A stretch of 64,000 nucleotides of DNA, taken from NCBI RefSeq assembly GCF_014196795.1, contig NZ_JACIEJ010000003.1:186001-250000 (forward strand), in the 5' to 3' direction. Positions 47,768-55,607 of the stretch are shown here, one piece after another. The DNA comes from Sagittula marina (lineage in GTDB: Bacteria; Pseudomonadota; Alphaproteobacteria; Rhodobacterales; Rhodobacteraceae). The notes beneath the pieces are model-generated. The model saw only the letters and a program-made list of their open reading frames with translations. It was not told the DNA's origin and did not search any database. Position numbers and translations under genes: made by a program. Every line of letters begins with the position of its first letter. Position 1 is the stretch's first letter.

Positions 47768-47799
47768 GCGTAGAGGGTTCCGCTCCGAAAAGAGGTGCC

Positions 47800-48570
47800 A
47801 TGGAATTCGTAACCGAGGGGTGGATCACCGCGCATTGGGGCGGCCTGGTCTGGTGCGCTTTGGCGCTGATGATGGGCGGCATATTGAAGGGCGCGACCGG
47901 GGCAGGTGGGCCAGTGGTCGCCGTGCCCGTGATCGCGTTGTTCTTTGATGTGCCGACGGCCGTTTCGGTGATGGTGCTGCCGAACTTTTGCACCAACCTG
48001 CTGCAAACGATCAGCTATCGAAAATCCCTGCCGGGAGGGGCTTTCGCGTGGCTGTTTGCCGGGGGTGGGCTGGTGGGCGCGTGGCTGGGAACGGTAATGC
48101 TGGCGCATGTGGCCCCCCATATCCTGCTGATGATGGTGGCCATCATGGTGTTGCTCTACGTGGCTTTCCGTCTGGCGCGACCGGATTGGACTTTGGGGCG
48201 TGGCACGGCAGATCGCACGGTGCTGCCAGCCGGGGTTCTGGCGGGTGTCTTGCAAGGGGCGACGGGTTTGAGTGCGCCTGTGTCCATCACGTTCCTCAAC
48301 GCGATGAGATTGGAACGGGTGGTCTTTGCCGCGACCATCAGTTTGTTTTTCCTGGCCATGACCTTGATCCAGATTCCGACGATGATCTGGTACGAGCTGT
48401 TGACCCCGGTGCGTGCGCTGGCCAGTGCGGCGGCGCTGGTGCCCTTGATGGGGGCGATGCCGCTGGGGGCCTGGCTGGCGCGGCGGCTGGACAAGGCCAC
48501 CTTTGACCGGGTGATCCTGCTGTTGCTGACCGTCATTGCCTTCAAGCTTCTGGCAGACATCTTCCTATAG
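47800..48570 (+). CDS. TauE/SafE family sulfite exporter-like permease
   Basis: A 256-residue integral membrane protein with about eight helices. The N-terminal GGILKGATGAGGPVVAVPVIAL and the internal repeat GVLQGATGLSAPVSITFLN are TauE/SafE signatures. The family exports sulfite, sulfoacetate and other organosulfonates or organic anions; substrate not predictable. Monocistronic between terminators. Confidence 0.88.
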   Translation: MEFVTEGWITAHWGGLVWCALALMMGGILKGATGAGGPVVAVPVIALFFDVPTAVSVMVLPNFCTNLLQTISYRKSLPGGAFAWLFAGGGLVGAWLGTVMLAHVAPHILLMMVAIMVLLYVAFRLARPDWTLGRGTADRTVLPAGVLAGVLQGATGLSAPVSITFLNAMRLERVVFAATISLFFLAMTLIQIPTMIWYELLTPVRALASAAALVPLMGAMPLGAWLARRLDKATFDRVILLLLTVIAFKLLADIFL

Positions 48571-48573
48571 CAA

Positions 48574-48597
48574 AACGGCGCCCGCTGGGGCGCCGTT
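48574..48597. terminator. Hairpin between TauE gene and the methyltransferase operon
   Basis: AACGGCGCCC pairs with GGGCGCCGTT around GCTG. On the minus strand a TTTT run follows, so it best terminates the operon ending at 48663; on the plus strand the T-run is missing but it closely follows the permease stop. Confidence 0.7.
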
Positions 48598-48662
48598 CGG
48601 GGCTGATTTGTGAAAAATTGTCAGCCGCAACTATTTAACGGTTTCTTAACCATAAGCCGATG

Positions 48663-49742
48663 TCACCGGCGACGACGCCCACCGGTGCGGCCCGCGCGAC
48701 CGCGGCCTTCCTGGCCGGCCTTGGGGGCTTGCTTGTTGAACTCGATCCAGGCGCCACCTCCGCCGTCCTGGTTCATCAGAAGGTTGGCGGCGCGGATGGC
48801 CTCCATCTCCTTGCCCGGCTTGGCAGTCGTCGATCCCATGCCAAAGAGGGTAACAAAAACTTCGTCGTCGATGTCCTCGGGCAGGATGATACCGGCAGCG
48901 GCGATCTCGGCCTTCTTTTCCTCGATCTTCTTGGCGTTGATCGGAATGGCCACCGGGTTCATGATCGCAGAGGTCATGCCTGCGCTCATGGCCATCGGCA
49001 GGAAGGCGTTGTTCACGCCGTGCCGGTTGGGCAAGCCGAAGGAGATGTTGGAGGCACCGCAGGTGGTGTTCACGCCCAGCTCGTCGCGCAGGCGACGCAC
49101 GAGGGTAAAGACCTGGTGCCCGGCGGTGGCCATTGCGCCGATGGGCATGACCAGCGGGTCAACCACGATGTCATGCGCGGGGATGCCGAAATCGGCAGCG
49201 CGTTCAACGATCTTTTTTGCCACGGCAAAGCGGACGTCGGGATCTTCGGAAATGCCGGTGTCGTCGTTGGAGATGGCCACGACCGGCACGTTGTATTTCT
49301 TGACCAGCGGCAGCACCAGTTCAAGACGCTCTTCTTCGCCCGTCACGGAGTTCAGCAGCGGGCGTCCCTCGGCGGCGGCGAGACCGTTTTCCAGTGCGCC
49401 GGGCACCGAGCTGTCGATGCACAGCGGCGTGTCGACGACCCGTTGCACGCATTCGACCAATTGCTGCATCAGCGCCGGCTCAACGAAGTTGTTGTCGGCG
49501 TAGCGCGGATCCTCGGCCATCTTGTTGGAAAAGACGGCACCGGAGTTGATGTCGAGAATGTTGGCACCGGCGGCGGTCTGGGCGATGGCATCTGCTTCGA
49601 CGCGGGAGAAATCGCCGCGCTCCAGCTCTTCGTTCAGGATCTTGCGGCCCGTGGGGTTGATACGTTCGCCGATCACGCAGAAGGGTTCGTCAAACCCGAT
49701 GATGGCGGTCTTGGTCTTGGACTCCACAACGGTGCGGGTCAT
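48663..49742 (-). CDS. Pterin-binding methyltetrahydrofolate methyltransferase (split MetH component)
   Basis: 359 residues. A TIM-barrel pterin-binding domain: CVIGERINPTGR at the start, GANILDINSG, NSVTGEEERLE and GASNISFGLPNR match the methyl-THF domain of MetH and AcsE-type corrinoid methyltransferases. No homocysteine- or B12-binding domain is attached. Roseobacters are known to carry a split MetH made of separate polypeptides, so this is probably the methyl-THF piece. The tail beyond about residue 335 is Arg/Gly-rich (GRGRAGRTGGRRRR). It overlaps the HAD gene by 4 bases and is last in the operon. Confidence 0.85.
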   Translation of the reverse strand: MTRTVVESKTKTAIIGFDEPFCVIGERINPTGRKILNEELERGDFSRVEADAIAQTAAGANILDINSGAVFSNKMAEDPRYADNNFVEPALMQQLVECVQRVVDTPLCIDSSVPGALENGLAAAEGRPLLNSVTGEEERLELVLPLVKKYNVPVVAISNDDTGISEDPDVRFAVAKKIVERAADFGIPAHDIVVDPLVMPIGAMATAGHQVFTLVRRLRDELGVNTTCGASNISFGLPNRHGVNNAFLPMAMSAGMTSAIMNPVAIPINAKKIEEKKAEIAAAGIILPEDIDDEVFVTLFGMGSTTAKPGKEMEAIRAANLLMNQDGGGGAWIEFNKQAPKAGQEGRGRAGRTGGRRRR

Positions 49743-50407
49743 ATCACTGTCTCTCCCTTGATACGCTGAAGAAGAGGCTCCAACGCCTTGTCATTGAAAT
49801 CTTTGAGCGTTTCGATCGCTCCATTGGCGCGCAAGGCGCTGTCGTCGAGGCTGGACCGGATGCCCACGGCCAAGGCACCGGAGGCGGCGGCGGCGCGCAT
49901 GCCGGAGGGGCTGTCCTCGAACGCGATGCAGCGGTCGGGGGCGACGCCCAGTTGCCGCATGGCCATCTGGTAGGGCAGCGGGTCCGGCTTGCCGCGTTCA
50001 CATTCCTCGCCGATGATGACCACCTCGAAGGCCTCGCGCAGGCCGATGGCGTTCAGCATGGCCTCGGCGTTGACGCGCGGTGCGTTGGTGACGACGGCCA
50101 GCCCCCAGCCTTCGACCATGGCGCGTTCCACCAGCCGGGACACGCCGGGCATTCCGGGATAGGGCTTGGGCAGGCGCTTGCGGAACTCTGCTTCCTTGTC
50201 CTCGGAGAGCTGCTGAGGGTCGCCCGCGTCGGGCATCAGCTCGGCAAATATGTCGGCGTTCAGGCGGCCGTGGATGTTTTCGAGGTAGAAGTCCTCGGTC
50301 ACGGTGAGGCCGGTGGGGGCCAACATGTCCGCAAAGACACCCTGATGGATCGTGTCGGTGTCCAGCATTGTGCCGTCGAGGTCAAAAAGCAGAGCGCAGT
50401 CAGTCAT
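49739..50407 (-). CDS. HAD-superfamily phosphatase (subfamily IA)
   Basis: 222 residues. The motif I nucleophile is in LLFDLDGTMLDTD, motif II Thr in AVVTNAP, motif III Lys in ECERGKPDP and motif IV in CIAFEDSPSG. A helical cap follows motif I (FADMLAPTGLTV). It resembles beta-phosphoglucomutase or phosphoglycolate-type phosphatases. Overlaps both neighbours by 4 bases within a one-carbon operon, suggesting a housekeeping or metabolite-repair role there; substrate unknown. Confidence 0.85.
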   Translation of the reverse strand: MTDCALLFDLDGTMLDTDTIHQGVFADMLAPTGLTVTEDFYLENIHGRLNADIFAELMPDAGDPQQLSEDKEAEFRKRLPKPYPGMPGVSRLVERAMVEGWGLAVVTNAPRVNAEAMLNAIGLREAFEVVIIGEECERGKPDPLPYQMAMRQLGVAPDRCIAFEDSPSGMRAAAASGALAVGIRSSLDDSALRANGAIETLKDFNDKALEPLLQRIKGETVI

Positions 50408-51333
50408 CTATTCGCAGGTTTCCCGGCGTCGCCGCCGTTGTCGATGGCCCATTGGGCGTTGGTTTTGATGCCGCCCAACGGGAAGAAGTGCACATTCTCA
50501 ATGCCGAAGTCCGGGTTGGCGGCCTTGTAGGTGGCCAGTTCGGTCAGCACATCGGTGGGCTCGTAGGGCAGCAGAAGCTTGGACACGTCCATCGCACGCT
50601 TCTGGAGAACCTTCAACGAGGGGCCGACGCCACAGGCGATGGCGAACTTGATCAGGGTCTGGAGTTTGGCGGGACCGGCGATGCCGATGTGGACGGGCAG
50701 GTGGATTCCTTCGGCGTTCAGGCGGTTGACCCACTCGATGATCGGCTTGGCCTCGAAGGCGAATTGGGTGGCCATGGCCATCTTTGCGTCGGTGCGCTCG
50801 GAGAAGGACTGTTTCCAATGGGCGGCCTGCATGACGGCGGTGTCGGTGCCGTCGAGGTCGATGTCGCGGTTGCCCTCCGGGTGGCCGGCCACGTGCAGGC
50901 GCTCAAAGCCCGCCTTGTCGAAGAGGCCGGTTTCCAGCAGCTGCATGGAGCTGTGAAAATCGCCGTGCGGCTCGGACACGCCACCGGCGAGCATCAGGCC
51001 CTGTTTCACATTGGCCTCGCCCTGATACATGGCGATCCAGTTTTCCAGCGTGGCGGCGTCCTTGATGATGCGCGCGGGGAAATGCGGCATGACCGGGTAA
51101 CCTTCGTCGTTGAGACGCTTGGCGGTGGCGACCATTTCCTCGATCGGGGTGCCCTCGATGTGGGCGATGTAGACGCGGGTGCCCTCGGGCAGGAGGTCGC
51201 GGAAGTTTTCGACCTTGGCGGCCGTGCGCGGCATCACCTCGATGGAATAGCCTTGCAGGAAGGCCTCGACAGCGCCGTTCGACGGGCTCAGCCCGCGCTG
51301 GGGATCGCGGGTGCGGAAGTTGAACAGAGCCAT
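50404..51333 (-). CDS. metF: Methylenetetrahydrofolate reductase family protein
   Basis: 309 residues. A divergent MTHFR-type TIM barrel: SIEVMPRTAAKVENFRDLLPEGTRVYIAHIEG, then the flavin and folate region QGLMLAGGVSEPHGDFHSS and HVAGHPEGNRD. It would make methyl-THF from methylene-THF for the methyltransferase encoded two genes later. AAGGAGG ends 6 bases before ATG 51333, which excludes the longer open frame to 51510. Members of this branch could also run in the oxidative direction during methyl-group catabolism. Confidence 0.85.
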   Translation of the reverse strand: MALFNFRTRDPQRGLSPSNGAVEAFLQGYSIEVMPRTAAKVENFRDLLPEGTRVYIAHIEGTPIEEMVATAKRLNDEGYPVMPHFPARIIKDAATLENWIAMYQGEANVKQGLMLAGGVSEPHGDFHSSMQLLETGLFDKAGFERLHVAGHPEGNRDIDLDGTDTAVMQAAHWKQSFSERTDAKMAMATQFAFEAKPIIEWVNRLNAEGIHLPVHIGIAGPAKLQTLIKFAIACGVGPSLKVLQKRAMDVSKLLLPYEPTDVLTELATYKAANPDFGIENVHFFPLGGIKTNAQWAIDNGGDAGKPANR

Positions 51334-51359
51334 GAGAGCCTCCTTCAGTCTCATTGTGA

Positions 51360-51680
51360 TTACGAAGCGGCGGGCGTGCTGGCCCATCCGTTGTTTGCGA
51401 TCAGGGTCTTGATGCGGTCGGTGTCGTATTCGGCCTCGATCCGGGCGGCGGCTGCCTGGGCGGCCTCCATCGGGTCGCCGTCCACCTTGCCGTCGACGGC
51501 CTTGCGCCATTCCGCGAGATAGTCGTCGGTGCCGGCGGCCCCGGTCTTCATCGCGGCGCGGTCGATGGCCTGTTCAAAGCGCTCGGCCAGCTGGACCTTT
51601 GCGCCACGCCGGCCTTTGCCGACGATCACCTGTGCCGGGATGTCGCGCCAATAAACGATGGTGAGGTCAGAGCTGGCCAT
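51360..51680 (-). CDS. 'Virulence factor' domain protein (PF13769-like)
   Basis: 106 residues. SDLTIVYWRDIPAQVIVGKGRRGAKVQL and DDYLAEWRKAV are typical of the small family misleadingly named virulence factor. In Rhodobacteraceae it commonly precedes this MTHFR gene. It is first in the four-gene operon, 26 bases before metF. The association suggests a role in cobalamin- or folate-dependent methyl transfer, which is inference. The ATG at 51680 is preferred; 51722 is possible. Confidence 0.75.
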   Translation of the reverse strand: MASSDLTIVYWRDIPAQVIVGKGRRGAKVQLAERFEQAIDRAAMKTGAAGTDDYLAEWRKAVDGKVDGDPMEAAQAAAARIEAEYDTDRIKTLIANNGWASTPAAS

Positions 51681-52212
51681 GGTCGGCTGATTCCCTTGTT
51701 CGCATGTGCAATTCGTAACCATGGCGCGCCGGTTTCGGCGTCGTTTTTCGACTTTCGGCGCACCATCCGCGACAGCCTATGTCAAAGGCCGGACAGTTGG
51801 AACGGGGCCAATGCCCCAAAGTTTTCAGGAAAATGATGAACGGATTGCTACTTCGCGGCCGAGTCTGCACTGCGTTTTTAAGCAATCGTCAGGGAAGGTG
51901 AACGAAGTCCGAAGAAACGCCCGCCATGGGACAATGAGGTGTTCGGCGCGCAAGCTGGCGTTGGCTGGCCATCTGGGCGGCGGGGTGAGTTGGGTGGGAC
52001 AGACGGGTGGGTCGGCCTTGGTCCGGTCAGCGATTTGCGGGAAAGGGAGGCAGGCGCATCGGACCCTTGGCGTGGCTTTTCGGAACAGGAATGCCGCGAC
52101 GTCCAGACGTATTTCGGTAAACACTGCGGGTTCTCTTGTTCATGCGCCTTGCCTGATGCCGCTCAGAGCCCTATCCTTATCCTCAAGTTGACATCGGATA
52201 AGGCGCAATGAC
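51681..52212. other. Long intergenic region before ppx and the metF operon
   Basis: About 530 bases separating divergent operons. Open frames on both strands are not protein-like and lack ribosome sites. I searched for a cobalamin-riboswitch box (CCACTG) and SAH-riboswitch features on the minus strand and did not find convincing ones. The only strong element is the inverted repeat at 52175-52203. Promoters for both operons must lie here. Confidence 0.5.
52175..52203 (+). promoter_or_regulatory. Inverted repeat CCTTATCC-N13-GGATAAGG just before ppx
   Basis: A perfect 8-bp inverted repeat ending 9 bases before the ppx ATG. A TTGACA-like element (52188-52193) lies in the loop. It could be an operator or an mRNA hairpin that covers the ribosome site. 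Confidence 0.45.
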
Positions 52213-53325
52213 ATGGCGCCCAAGCGTCCCAAGGCTGCGGGCGCTTTCCCGAGACCGGTTGAGAGCCTCGCGCCTATCAACCCAGATCCCAATGCGCTGT
52301 ATGCGGCGCTGGATCTGGGAACAAACAGTTGCCGCATGTTGATTGCCCAACCCAAGGGCAGTCAGTTTCATGTGGTCGACAGCTTCTCCAAGTCCGTCCA
52401 GTTGGGACAGGGCCTTGAGATGTCTGGCCGATTGAGTCGTGCGTCCATGGGGCGCACGGTTGCGGCGTTGCGCGTGTGTCGCCAGAAAATCGAACGGCAC
52501 AAAGTGGAACGCATGCGGCTGGTGGCCACGGAGGCCTGCCGCCGAGCCAAGAATGCCCGCGATTTCATTCGTCACGTGCGCCGGGAAACCGGCCTGACGC
52601 TGGAGATCATCCAGCCTGAGGAAGAAGCGCGTCTGGCGGTGATTTCCTGCGCGCCCTTGGTCTCGACCAAGACGGAGCAGCTGTTGGTGGTGGACATCGG
52701 CGGGGGATCGACGGAGCTGGTCTGGATCGACCTGTCTGCCGTGGAGCCGCGCGAACGTCCGCGTGCGATCATGCGGTTGCACGCCGGGTTTCATCCGCCC
52801 GACAGCCCGTTTCCCAGCGCCAAGGTCGTGGACTGGATTTCGGTGCCCCTTGGCGTGGCCACCTTGCGGGATCAGTTTGCGGACGTGCAGGATGACGCGG
52901 CGCGCTACGCGCTGATGAGCTGGTTCTTTGAGGAGAACCTTGCAGACTTTGCGCCGTATCAGGACGAGCAGGCGCGCGAGGGGTTTCAGATCGTCGGCAC
53001 CTCCGGGACGGTGACGACGGTGGCGGCGTCGCACCTTGGGCTGCGGCGCTACGACCGGACGAAGGTGGACGGGCTGCGCATGTCCTCGGACCAGATCGAG
53101 GCGGTCATCAACGGCTATCTTGAAATGGGACCGACGGGGCGTCGGAGCGATCCGCGCATCGGACCGGACCGTCACGCGCTTATCATGAGCGGGTCTGCGA
53201 TCCTGCAGGCGTTGCTGCGGCTGTGGCCGACGGATCGGCTGTCGGTGGCGGATCGCGGTTTGCGCGAAGGGTTGCTGTATGCGCAGATGTCGGCGGATGG
53301 TGTTTTGGAAGACGGTCCCTTATAG
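52213..53325 (+). CDS. ppx: Exopolyphosphatase / GppA family phosphatase
   Basis: 370 residues. Two actin-like ASKHA domains with phosphate loops DLGTNSCRMLIAQ (about 34-46) and VVDIGGGSTELVW, catalytic Glu in QPEEEARLA, and GTSGTVTT. The C-terminal HD domain of E. coli Ppx is absent, the short form usual in this group. It hydrolyses polyphosphate or pppGpp; which one cannot be told. The first 30 residues are a Pro-rich extension. It is followed at 78 bases by rlmE. Confidence 0.9.
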   Translation: MAPKRPKAAGAFPRPVESLAPINPDPNALYAALDLGTNSCRMLIAQPKGSQFHVVDSFSKSVQLGQGLEMSGRLSRASMGRTVAALRVCRQKIERHKVERMRLVATEACRRAKNARDFIRHVRRETGLTLEIIQPEEEARLAVISCAPLVSTKTEQLLVVDIGGGSTELVWIDLSAVEPRERPRAIMRLHAGFHPPDSPFPSAKVVDWISVPLGVATLRDQFADVQDDAARYALMSWFFEENLADFAPYQDEQAREGFQIVGTSGTVTTVAASHLGLRRYDRTKVDGLRMSSDQIEAVINGYLEMGPTGRRSDPRIGPDRHALIMSGSAILQALLRLWPTDRLSVADRGLREGLLYAQMSADGVLEDGPL

Positions 53326-53403
53326 GGAGTGAATCTGATCGCCGGGGCGTGTCCACGGACAGATCGAAAGAGTTCAACCACGAAGTAGCAGAGGGTCATT
53401 TGC

Positions 53404-54117
53404 ATGGCGAACGGGCCGACAAAGAACAGTTCGGGGCGCGGGCAACGCGATCTGAAGGTCAAGGTCAAGACCGCACGCGGGCGCAAGTTGTCCTCGACGC
53501 TTTGGCTGCAACGGCAATTGAACGACCCCTATGTCAAGCGCGCGCAGGCGGACGGCTTTCGCGGGCGCGCGGCCTACAAGATCCTTGAGATCGACGACAA
53601 GTATCGCTTTCTCGTGCCGGGCGCGCGGGTCGTGGACCTTGGCTGTGCGCCGGGCGGCTGGTGTCAGGTGGCGGCCAAGCGGGTCAACGTCATGGGTGAA
53701 CGCGCCGGCAAGAAGCAGGGCTATATCCTGGGCGTCGATTTGCAGGAGATGGAGCCGCTGGCCGGGGTCGAACTGCACCAGCTTGATTTCATGGAAGACG
53801 GTGCCGACGACAAGGTGAAAGCGTGGCTTGGCGGCAAGGCCGATGTGGTGATGTCCGACATGGCGGCGTCGGCCTCGGGCCACAAGCAGACCGACCACCT
53901 GCGGATCATCGCGCTGTGCGAAGCGGCGGCGGAGCTGGCGTTCGACGTGCTCGAAGAGGGCGGGACCTTTGTGGCGAAAGTGCTGGCGGGCGGGGCCGAA
54001 GGCACCTTGCAGCACATTCTCAAGCAGAGGTTCAAGAAGGTGTCGAACTTCAAGCCGCCCGCGAGCCGATCCGATTCCTCGGAGAAGTTCGTCGTGGCCA
54101 CCGGGTTTCGCGGTTAA
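53404..54117 (+). CDS. rlmE: 23S rRNA (uridine-2'-O-)-methyltransferase
   Basis: 237 residues. RlmE (FtsJ/RrmJ) methylates the 2'-O of U2552 in the 23S A-loop. SAM-binding [16 protein letters not shown] is present, and the K-D-K-E tetrad is visible in [24 protein letters not shown] and SSEKFVVA. The N-terminal basic tail is typical. Co-directional with ppx, a common roseobacter arrangement. Its stop overlaps the end of the opposite small gene. Confidence 0.96.
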   Translation: MANGPTKNSSGRGQRDLKVKVKTARGRKLSSTLWLQRQLNDPYVKRAQADGFRGRAAYKILEIDDKYRFLVPGARVVDLGCAPGGWCQVAAKRVNVMGERAGKKQGYILGVDLQEMEPLAGVELHQLDFMEDGADDKVKAWLGGKADVVMSDMAASASGHKQTDHLRIIALCEAAAELAFDVLEEGGTFVAKVLAGGAEGTLQHILKQRFKKVSNFKPPASRSDSSEKFVVATGFRG

Positions 54118-54383
54118 GAGCGCAGCCTGCGCCAGAAGCCTTTGTGTGGACGTGGCGGCGACAGGGAGCGTGTGGCGCTGTCCAGCAGCACACGGATTTC
54201 GTCGCCAGAGAGCGCTGCGGGCGTGTTGCTGAGCCGCGTGTCGATGCGCGGCGTGTCTTCGCCATCGTCCACCTCCGGCTCTTGCTGATAGAGCGCGAAC
54301 AGGCGGTTATAGCTTTGGGAGCGGTCGTTCGGGGCTGCCACGGTGCGGGTCCGGTCTGGTGAAGGGTGCGCTTTGAGTGGCAT
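54114..54383 (-). CDS. 89-residue hypothetical protein
   Basis: A short frame between rlmE and the SGNH gene, on the opposite strand. The product is Pro- and Arg-flanked with an acidic centre ([19 protein letters not shown]) and a helix [16 protein letters not shown], ending KGFWRRLRS. This mix of low-repetition, helix-forming sequence looks coding, but the ribosome site at ATG 54383 is weak. The much longer open frame upstream of it is an antisense shadow of the esterase gene. No family recognised. Confidence 0.5.
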   Translation of the reverse strand: MPLKAHPSPDRTRTVAAPNDRSQSYNRLFALYQQEPEVDDGEDTPRIDTRLSNTPAALSGDEIRVLLDSATRSLSPPRPHKGFWRRLRS

Positions 54384-54496
54384 GTGGGCGCGGGCTTGCC
54401 AAGTGTCTTGAAAGTCCAGTTGTATGGGCCTTTCCGGTTGACCCTGCGCGCGGGCTTCGTTTGGGTAAATTTCAGGCATTTGAGGAGAAGACCGGC

Positions 54497-55123
54497 ATGG
54501 CGGTGATCTTGTGTTACGGCGACAGCAACACCCACGGCACCGCGCCGCTGGAACGGCCCGGAAGCCATGACCGCCATCCCAAGGGGCAGCGCTGGGTCGA
54601 TGTGCTGGCCGAGGGGCTGGGCGCGGATCATGAGGTGATCGCCGAAGGGCTGCCCGCGCGGACCACGGTGCATGATGATCCTGTGGAAGGCGGGTGTCGC
54701 AACGGCGCGTTGGTGTTGCCGGCGATTTTGCATTCGCATCGTCCGGTGGACCTGCTGATTGTGATGCTCGGGACCAATGACCTGAAGTCGCGATTTTCCG
54801 TGACCGCGTGGGAGATCGCGCGGTCGGTGGAACGGCTGGTGCTGATGGCGCGGGCCGAGGACGTCGTGGATCGCATCCTGGTGGTGGCGCCGGTGCCGGT
54901 GCGGGAGTGCGGCACCTTGGAGGCGGTCTTTGTCGGGGCGGAGGCGCGTCAGCAAGGGCTGACGGAGTTGCTGCGCGAGATGGCCACACGACAGGGCTGC
55001 GGTTTTTTCGATGCGGGCGCACATGCGCAGGTGTCGCCGCTGGACGGGGTGCATATGGATGCGGCCGGTCAGATGGCGATCGGCCGCGCCATGATCCCTG
55101 CGGTGCGGGATGCGCTGGCGTGA
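54497..55123 (+). CDS. SGNH/GDSL hydrolase (arylesterase-like)
   Basis: 208 residues. Block I is CYGDSNTHG with nucleophile Ser, block III MLGTNDLK contributes the oxyanion Asn, and block V is DGVHMDAAGQ with Asp and His. Block II Gly is in ARTTVHDDP-type sequence. The absence of a signal peptide suggests a cytoplasmic esterase such as the multifunctional arylesterases. GAGGAG lies upstream of ATG 54497. Its stop overlaps the GTG start of a lipocalin gene. Confidence 0.88.
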   Translation: MAVILCYGDSNTHGTAPLERPGSHDRHPKGQRWVDVLAEGLGADHEVIAEGLPARTTVHDDPVEGGCRNGALVLPAILHSHRPVDLLIVMLGTNDLKSRFSVTAWEIARSVERLVLMARAEDVVDRILVVAPVPVRECGTLEAVFVGAEARQQGLTELLREMATRQGCGFFDAGAHAQVSPLDGVHMDAAGQMAIGRAMIPAVRDALA

Positions 55124-55575
55124 GGGCGATTTGGGTGGTTGCTCTGGTCGCGTTGATCGGCTGTGCCAAGCCGCCGGACGCGGTGATCGACCGGGTGCCT
55201 GTGCGCAATCCCACGACGCCAGTGGCCAGCCAGGCGGATGTCACCGAGGCGCGGGTGATGGGCGATTGGGTGGTGGTGCAAAGCTCTTTGGCCCCCCAAG
55301 GCACGCCGATTCATGTGGGAAACTCGGCGCTGCGCATCGGGGCACGCATGATGCCGATGCAGGCGCGCGGGCAGGGGCGTTTCGCCAGCGGTGACGGCCA
55401 GATCTGGGTGCACTGGCTGGATGCGGACAATCGGACGATGGCGCTTGGCGACCCCGAAGGCGGATGGTTTGCCATTCTGGACAGATCTGGGCGGCCCGGG
55501 GAACGGTTGCGCGCGGCGCGTGAGATCCTTGAATGGTATGGGTATGATGTGACGCGGGGCCTGGCGGGCAGCTGA
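55120..55575 (+). CDS. Lipocalin-like lipoprotein
   Basis: 151 residues, starting with GTG at 55120 that overlaps the esterase stop by 4 bases. A lipoprotein signal (VVALVALIGC, lipobox LIGC) is followed by a small beta-rich domain. The final strand IWVHWLDADNRTMALGDPEGGW and helix REILEWYGYDV match the end of Blc-type lipocalins in this group. It may hold lipids in the envelope. The usual lipocalin GxW motif is weak, so the call is moderate. Confidence 0.72.
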   Translation: MRAIWVVALVALIGCAKPPDAVIDRVPVRNPTTPVASQADVTEARVMGDWVVVQSSLAPQGTPIHVGNSALRIGARMMPMQARGQGRFASGDGQIWVHWLDADNRTMALGDPEGGWFAILDRSGRPGERLRAAREILEWYGYDVTRGLAGS

Positions 55576-55607
55576 CGCGCGCGACCATCACATGAGGAAT
55601 GCAAGTC

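Noticed and set aside
51825-52124. 99-codon open frame in the ppx upstream region (minus strand)
   Set aside because: Cys/Pro/Arg-rich with no ribosome site or recognisable fold; treated as non-coding.
51681-52212. Possible cobalamin or SAH riboswitch before the one-carbon operon
   Set aside because: No CCACTG box or SAH-type core on the minus strand; covariance search would be needed to be sure.
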